A DNA stretch of 64,000 nt from Aspidiotus rigidus. Taxonomy: Eukaryota > Arthropoda > Insecta > Hemiptera > Diaspididae. The notes beneath the pieces were generated by a model. It was not told the origin of the DNA. It did not search any database and was given only the letters and a program-made list of their open reading frames with translations. The stretch's first letter is position 1. Every line of letters starts with the position of its first letter. Location of the stretch: NCBI GenBank assembly GCA_035079385.1, contig JAVHKY010000004.1, positions 13,671,001 through 13,735,000 on the forward strand, given 5' to 3'. A program made the translations under genes and the position numbers. Below, in pieces: positions 57,501-64,000 of the stretch.

Positions 57501-58320
57501 AATGAAACAAGTCAGTATCTGCGGTAGCGACAATGAGCGGAAATCACTTAGAATCAACAAAGCGACGGCGGGACCAAAGATTTTCCACGAATAAGCAGTA
57601 GGTAGGTGTACGAAGCATATTAAATTATGATCGGTTTTACTCATTACACGATATGATACGAGGCGGTACAATTGTGAATTAACCTTTGAAGAACACAACA
57701 TCAATCGGAAATTAATAAATATACTTATCATTAAATATTCTTAGTCGGCTTTTTGGAATCGGTGGAATTCGTGTCTACGAGGTGCTGTACGGAAAGTTAG
57801 AACATCCGTCATAATACTCCCTACTCATTGTCTCGTAGCGGGTATAAATGGTGAGCAGGCTTGTTCTCTATTGAGGTGCAAGTGCATAAGTACTCGACAA
57901 ACTTACACGAAAATAATTTCAAATTGAAGTCGCGTTCTTCGAGTTCCGAAAGCGTTAGTTTCGTTTGATGATCGTCGATCGTTATACACATCCAGAATAA
58001 GCAACTAGAAGTTGTCTTTATGGTGTAAATAAACGATCAATAATGACTGTCCACGCTATATCGATATTACTAAAAGGAGAATCAAAATCGAAAGTTCTTT
58101 TTCACCATGGTCGACATTGATTCCCAGTCGTTTGTATGTCATTCATAAGTAAAAGACTCGCAATCAACAACGATATTGCTTCGATTTCAAGAGCACAATT
58201 TGATAGTTTCAGAATCGAGGTATGAAATGAGTTGACTTCTGATTAGAGATTTCAATGCCGACAAAAAACTCTATTTTCAACAATTTTTATCAACAGACTT
58301 TTTTTGGGAAATCACTGTCT
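54505..58320. other. Short tandem repeat, then unassigned sequence
   Basis: 54620-54830 has about three units of TTAATACTGCTACTTCGTCA, then TTTTAATGTTGNTTT and TTCATTTATTGTTCAA (roughly 70-80 bp each). The rest to 58320 shows no recognised gene or RNA. A TGACGTCA core is at about 55085, and a TATAAA word at 57842 with no identifiable gene after it. Confidence 0.4.
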
Positions 58321-58710
58321 CTTCTTTTTTGTTAGGGTGCATTTTCAGGAAACATTTGCGACCGGGTTGATTGGAGTTCACCCCTCCTAGAGGACCTCAA
58401 AAAACTTGGAAAGTCATCAATTTTCAACTAATTATGAGAGTTTTTTTAATTTTTTTTAATTTTATGAAAGTTTTGTCTTCAAACTTTTCGGATCCTCCCA
58501 AGGCGAATTTCTAGTTATGCCACTGCGCGAGCATAAGCGCGCCCGGGTTCGACTTTGATGACGTGATCAAAGTAAGTTAGGTTAGGTTACAGGTATAGCT
58601 TGAAAGTCAAAATTTGTCATTATTCTTATTGTAAATTGAATTTTTAAAATCTAATTTACAAATATTATTAATTTGATCGAATAAATTTTCTTTATTAAAT
58701 TATTATTCGT
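58321..58710. repeat. CRE/TTAGG composite repeat and AT-rich sequence
   Basis: GGTTCGACTTTGATGACG, then TAAGTTAGGTTAGGTTAC at 58545-58590, resembles the units at 23210-23460, with TGACGTGA for TGACGTCA. An AT-rich stretch follows. Confidence 0.45.
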
Positions 58711-59155
58711 CGTTAGATCGGAAAAAACCTCCTATGTGCCATTTTTTGAGAAATGCACTTTTTTATATGGTTCAAGGCGCATCGACTGGAAAAATCCCCT
58801 ATTTGCTAAGTTCCAAATTACGCCGGTAGGAGCGGATTTGAATACCTCCTATGTGCAGAGCAAACCTCTTATGTGCAATATTTAGGGCCAGGAATTCCTC
58901 CTATGTGCAGAGAAAACCTCTTATTATTGTGCAATATTTAGGGCCAGAATTCCTCCATGTGCATTTATCGCCCAATACCGCCGTATTTTAGAAAATTTTG
59001 AAAATTTTTTGTTACTACTGTATCAAAGAAGCTTTTCCACATTTAATGAGACGTTTCCAAAGTATTTTGGCCTTCTTTTCACAAAATAATCAGTTTTTTG
59101 CTTCTCCTGTAAAATTTTATTTCTGCCACATAGGAGGTTTTTCCGATCCAACGAA
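58711..59155. mobile_element. Inverted-repeat element with internal tandem core
   Basis: The left end CGTTAGATCGGAAAAAACC, then TCCTATGTGCC, is mirrored at the right end by GGCAGAA inverse, then CACATAGGAGG, TTTTTCCGATCCAACG. Inside, GTGCAGAGNAAACCTCTTAT, then GTGCAATATTTAGGGCCAG occurs twice in tandem. About 445 bp and non-coding, within AT-rich DNA. Confidence 0.65.
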
Positions 59156-60069
59156 TTTTTTAAAATAATTTTTTTAATAAATTTTTAATAATTTTATAAA
59201 TAATAAAATCTATAAATATAATTTATTTTTATCATTTATTATTTTAAAATTAGGTAGATTTGGTATTATATTTTGTATTATTCGTTTCATGTATTTATAA
59301 ATTTATATACAAAAAAATTAATTTTTTGTATAATTTATTATTCTATATTAATTTTTCTAAGTTTAGATTTAAAATTAATGTAATTGAAATTGTTAAAATA
59401 ATAAAATAATTAATTATGCATCCAAAGGATCAAATATATTAAATGAATGGAATGAAAATATTAAAGTTTATTCGTTTTTAATGTTCCTAATTTTTTTATA
59501 AAAATTTTTCTATCAATTAAAAAATAAATAGGGTAAAATTATAATAAATTAAATTATTTCATTTTATTTATTTTTATATGTATAAATTAGTGTATTAATA
59601 AATGAAATTTAATTTAAAAAATTTAATTTACAGTAAGAATTAAAAATTTATACTTTAAATTTTATACAATTTTTGAATTAGAACTTGAAGAAGAAAGGAA
59701 AAATATTTTAATTAGTAACAAAAAATAAATAACATTTATAAAATGTATTTAAATAATAATCAATTTTAAAATTTAATAAATTTAAATGAATATTCATAAT
59801 TAATAAATACTGATTTTGATACATATTTAAATTCAATCAATTATTAAAATTATAGTCATTATGGCTCGAAAATTAGAATTTTCTTTTCAAGTTCTTTTCT
59901 CATCACGTTATTATGATTTGGAAGTCAAAATTTTTCTATGTCCAAATTCTTTATTAGGATAGGTCAGTTTTCGCCGGACGCCGCACGGCGTACAGCAAAT
60001 TGTTCGAAATATCCCCTCATAAAACAGGTTTCCTGTTAAAAAGGGTGGTAGGTGTGACATACTCTAGCA
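59156..60069. repeat. AT-rich block and GGTTCCCTG module
   Basis: 59240-59310 is an inverted, diverged fragment of the AT-rich unit at 2221-3899 (AAATTAGGTAGATTTGGTAT). The rest to 59880 is AT-rich and unassigned. 59960-60040 carries GCCGGACGCCGCACGGCG, then CATAAAACAGGTTTCCTG, the same module as 54195-54262. Confidence 0.5.
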
Positions 60070-61470
60070 CAGTGTTTCTCAACCGGTGTGCCGCGGTACA
60101 TCACTGTGCCGCAAGCCCGCCTCAGGTGTGCCGCAAAAGTTTTATCAAAAACATAAATCAACATGAACTAAAAAAAAGAATTGCCATTTTTTTTTCATAA
60201 TTTGACAAATTAATGATATTATTTAACTAAATAAATTAAAAACATTTTATTAATATAAATAAATATAATATTTAATTTCGAATTTCAAAATTTTATAAAA
60301 TAAAAATAATTTCAGTTCTTAGTGCAAAGTAAACTTTTGAAATACAATTTATTAATTTCAATAAGAGAATAAATTTAAATAATTAAATTAATAATTATAT
60401 CCTTAAGGATAACAGGATGATTAAATAAAATATTTTCAATTTGTTACCCCGATGTTAAATTAATAGAATTATATTAAAGTAATTTATATAATTTAATCTG
60501 TAATTTTATTTAATTGATTAGGGATACAATCTATTTTAATATTTATTGATGGTAATGTTCAAGAATGAATTACATCTTGATTTAAATGGAATACCCCGAC
60601 GACATATCATTTTCTCTGATTGTATTCTATTTTGAAATAATTTGTCAGCAATAAATTATAGAATGAAAAAATTCTTATAATAATATATTAAGAACATTCA
60701 ATTTAAATATAGTTGAATAAAATTTTTTTATTAAAAAATAAAACATAAATAAAATTGAAATAAATAAATAAAATTAATTGTATATTTTGTACTCAATTTA
60801 ATTGATATAAATTAAATTTATAATTTATTTAATAATAATTATTTTAACTTTTATTATGATCAAAATATTGATTATTAATCTTTTTCATATTAATTTATTA
60901 TTAAAATTTTTTTAAAATCATTTTTCAAATAATTTTTTTGATATTTTGAATTTAATGAAATCACTCGAAAAAGTAATCATAAGCACTATCGGACCGATGT
61001 GTTCCAATTTTTGAATGCCGTCAGTTCCAGTTATAAAATTACTTAAACTTGAGTCCAAACCTGCACTCTTTGTCATAAAAATCAAGAAATTTCTGCGACT
61101 TGGCTAAAAATACAGATTTTATTTCATGTTTTCTGATAAATTTCGAAATTAGAAGAGCCCAGAGGGTTTCCAGTAAATGCAAGAAACATCCAGACACTTT
61201 TGTGTACATTGATGGCAAAATGTTTTTTAGTCCCGGTGGAAGATATCTTGTTTCCCGGAATTGTAGTACAGAGAAAGAAGGGTGAAGCCTCCTATAGCCA
61301 TCTTGTAGGCTACAAATTCTGAAATTAGGAGAAGGAAATCTGTAGAGACATACAAATGTCAAAACGCACAAAAATTTTCGCTACAATTTGAAGTTCTGGA
61401 AATGCTGTGCCGCGGGAATATCGTCTCATGGAAAAATGTGCCGCGATATAAAAAAGGTTGAGAAACTCTG
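60070..61470. mobile_element. Non-autonomous hAT element with CAGTGTTTCTCAAC ends
   Basis: It starts CAGTGTTTCTCAACC at 60070 and ends GGTTGAGAAACTCTG at 61470, a 14-bp inverted repeat with one mismatch. Subterminal GTGTGCCGC words are present at both ends. It is the same broad family as 11402-11877. The flanking octamers (CTCTAGCA and CAGTGTAG) do not match, so the target duplication has decayed or one end is not original. No transposase frame was recognised. Confidence 0.7.
60400..60660 (+). pseudogene. Mitochondrial-derived sequence: 16S-like and cox1-like
   Basis: 60565-60655 reads HLDLNGMPRR, then SDCILFWNNLSA, matching the HFLGLxGMPRRYSDYPDxYxxWNxxSS region of cytochrome oxidase subunit 1 with TGA as tryptophan. 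At 60410-60530 the words TTAAGGATAACAG, CCCCGATGTTAAATTAA and TTTAATCTGT occur in the order and approximate spacing of the 3' part of mitochondrial 16S rRNA. It lies in an AT-rich block (about 60190-60960) within the hAT element. The cox1 match is the firmer of the two. Confidence 0.5.
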
Positions 61471-64000
61471 CAGTGTAGCGGCTGGAATATGAACTTGAAC
61501 GGAAAAGTTGTAGCACATTTTTTTGGAGGAAATTTAATGTATAGAACAATTTTTATTCGCAACTTTTTTTCTAGGATCACTCATTATTGAATATTTGATG
61601 AAAAACTCAATTTCCTTTTTTGACCTTCTGTGATAGAGGAAGCCAAACGCGGATTCAGCGGGATTCTTAAGTTTACATCTAAGGGAGGGTTCTAAGCATT
61701 CCTTGACAAAATCAGGTCTGTGTTCTTTGTTTCTAGGTAGATTTCTAGACTCATTTCTTGGTCTCTTGGTCCAGTATGCTAAAACTGGGGAACTCGAACT
61801 CGGTCTCGCAGATTTCTTGGTTGGGTCGAGAGTTTGTGATTCCATGTCCATCGTTGACTCAGACTCGCAGATTTGGGGTGCCGGTGAAGATAATAAAAAT
61901 TTGAAAGTCGACTGTTAATCGACGCAATAGAGCAGTTGGTTTCAGGTCGTCAAAAAATCTGAAGAAGTCGACTGGTAATATAAATATTGATTTCAAATCG
62001 ACCAGCATGTTCCCAGAAACTGAAATTCGACTGTTAATCATCCAAATTAAATCGATTGCTACTTCTTCTCATACATTAGCGAAGTTCTAGAAGTAATGCA
62101 ATGATGACGCATGTACTTCTAGAACATTCTTGATTTTTAGCGATATTTTTTAAAAGAAAATTTCATATTTTTAGTGTCTCATCGTACGAAGACGCGAGCT
62201 CTTTCTTCTGCATCAAGAATAAGAAACGTGGCGCGGCGGCAATACATAATTGATGATATTTTAGTAGCTTCCTTTTGATCGTCTATGCAAGCATAATTGT
62301 CTGGCAATTATGCGGGAATGGTGCCAAAGTGCGACGCTGGTAACCACGCACGAATATGACAACTATTCTGCGGCAAATATCAAAAGGCTACAGGAGTAAA
62401 CGAGCTTTGCTTAATCAATTAATTACCTATAGGATTGCGGGCTCATTGTTTCGTAATTGTATTCGGGTAAAGAAGATTTTACAGAAGGAGAGGAGAAATG
62501 CTTTCTCCACGAAACGGAATCTTCCGTTTACCATTTGCTGAGTTTTTTTCTTTCCTTTGCTTTTTATTTTTTTAATTTAGTTTTCTTGCATCACACCACG
62601 ATCAATGAACGTCTTATTTTTCCGAGAGTATAGTTTAAAATCAGTTCTAATAATAAAGAGAACAAACAAGTAGATTCGATATCAAGTGCGTAGAAAAAAA
62701 AAATTTCTTACGCCTAAGTAAATTTGTTTGTTCTTTATTGTTAGTGTTATGAATGATACACCTAAAAATAGAAATTTTAATCCAACGTATTGAAATCAGC
62801 TATCAAACTTAGTTCATATTCCGGGGCAGTGATCCCAGGCCCCTTCTGTGAATTTAGATTTTGACTCGCAAATAGTCTCAGTAATTTGTGTCAATTCGGG
62901 CCAACAATTTAAGAAATTGTACATCACGGCCGTATTTCCCGATATTCCCCATTCCTGTATTGGAGGACCAGCACTAACCCAAAGATGAAGTAGCCCCAAA
63001 AATTGTTCTCAATTTGTGTCTGTGTACCACCACTTTCAGAGTTTGTGTCCCACTCCTATCCTCTGTAGAACCCATTGAAGTTGGCGTAGAAATCCTTCTC
63101 AATTTGGGTTTTCACCTGATGGTATTCTCAAAATATGAGGGTTAATTTGCGCATATTCATCTACAAAATTCTCTCTATACTACAATCCCAAAATAAGTTT
63201 CAAGATGAAACTGTCTCGAAAAATTGCTGTCAGTTTCAAATTTTTTTTTACGAGTTCTTCAGTTTTAGACACAAGAAAAACTTTTGCAACGGTCTTCACT
63301 CATCGATTGGTGAATTTCTACAACACAGTAACTTAAACTGGCTGATTATTTCTAATAGGCGTGGACCGTCAGCACACACAGCCTCGAAAATGTAGAGATA
63401 TTGCTAATGTTGCATATCCGTCGTATTTTTGAACGAAAATAATATTGTATTTACAGTCGCGAAAGATCGTCGAAAAAGCGATGAAGAAACTTCCGTTGAA
63501 AAATCATAACATTGATAACGGGCGGTCTACCATATTATATCGCTTAAAATGAGAGAGCGAAAAAAATATTTGTGCCCGTAAATTACGAAGCACGAGCGCA
63601 GTGTGGGCGGTAGTATATATCTAAAGGGAATTCGCGGTGAAGTTTTACAACAACAGTTATACACATCAGTCATCCCTTAAGCTTTTGCCCGAAATAATCA
63701 AATTCATGGGAGGTCAACAGAGCGTAAAACGCAAACTTGAGTGCGACGTTTCATTGTTCCGGTATTTTAGATACGGTTCGCTAATTTTTCGACAGCGATA
63801 TTTCCCCTCTCCTCCCTACTATCGTCGTCAGATTGTCCTTTTTGCTCTCGCGTTTTTTTCCACTTTCATTCACGCTCTTTATTCGCTGCGTATCCTTTTT
63901 CATTTTTCATTTTGATATTATTTACATTGCTTCATCAAGTTGAATAAAAATTTACAATGTGATGCAGCGTGATTAGAATGGCAAAAACTCCGTCTTTGCT
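61471..64000. other. Unassigned sequence, no supported gene
   Basis: 61840-62060 has several TCGACTG/GTCGAC words like those in element A, but no ends. 62190-62540 and 63420-63640 are balanced, non-repetitive stretches with homeodomain-type TAATTG words (for example CATAATTGATG and GGCAATTATGCGGG) and could be regulatory. No protein domain or RNA gene was recognised. Confidence 0.35.

Noticed and set aside
59156..59880. Mitochondrial origin for this AT-rich block too
   Set aside because: No mitochondrial protein or rRNA words were found; part of it matches the AT-rich tandem array at 2.2-3.9 kb instead.
61039..61371. 110-codon minus-strand frame inside the hAT element
   Set aside because: It does not resemble a hAT transposase or any recognised family; it may be decayed filler.

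Overview
This is a repeat-dense, AT-rich window from an animal nuclear genome, most likely an arthropod and probably an insect. The evidence is a split homeobox gene of the Gbx/unplugged family with canonical GT-AG introns, short interstitial runs of the arthropod telomere repeat TTAGG, and many Penelope-like, hAT, Helitron, MULE and LINE remnants. Nothing looks bacterial or viral.

One host gene can be supported. It is a three-exon Gbx/unplugged gene on the + strand: coding exons 20888-21443, 27270-27487 and 42214-42555, giving 371 codons. It has an eh1-type repression motif near the N terminus, an acidic stretch, a complete homeodomain interrupted by an intron between homeodomain residues 44 and 45, and a conserved C-terminal block. 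Intron 1 is 5.8 kb and intron 2 is 14.7 kb, and both are largely transposable elements.

Layout. 1-14.3 kb: sparse unique sequence, an AT-rich tandem array broken by a LINE 3' end, several small inverted-repeat elements, a roughly 24-bp GCGCGTTC minisatellite carrying a hAT insertion with an 8-bp target duplication, and hAT and Helitron helicase relics. 14.3-19.7 kb: two Penelope-like elements (PLEs). 19.9-20.3 kb: a 304-bp (GA)n run upstream of the Gbx gene. 20.7-44.1 kb: the Gbx gene. Its introns hold two copies of a TIR family beginning CCCGATAAACC (one with a mitochondrial insertion), two near-identical copies of a 1.33-kb TIR family with 4-bp target duplications, several PLEs, and a 45-bp satellite. 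44.6-54.5 kb: long inverted repeats with internal 45-bp satellite, one split by a LINE, and one followed by a SWIM zinc-finger MULE transposase end, then an inverted pair of PLE fragments. 54.5-64 kb: mostly unassigned sequence, an inverted-repeat element, an AT-rich block, and a hAT element containing cox1-like and 16S-like mitochondrial sequence.

The signals most worth a second look are: a hammerhead-ribozyme-like core with a covarying stem at the 3' ends of the PLEs; the possible foldback-type MULE family with satellite-filled arms; the recently moved 1.33-kb TIR family; and a mitochondrial insertion delimited by a paralogous empty site. All matches were made by eye, with no alignment or database search.
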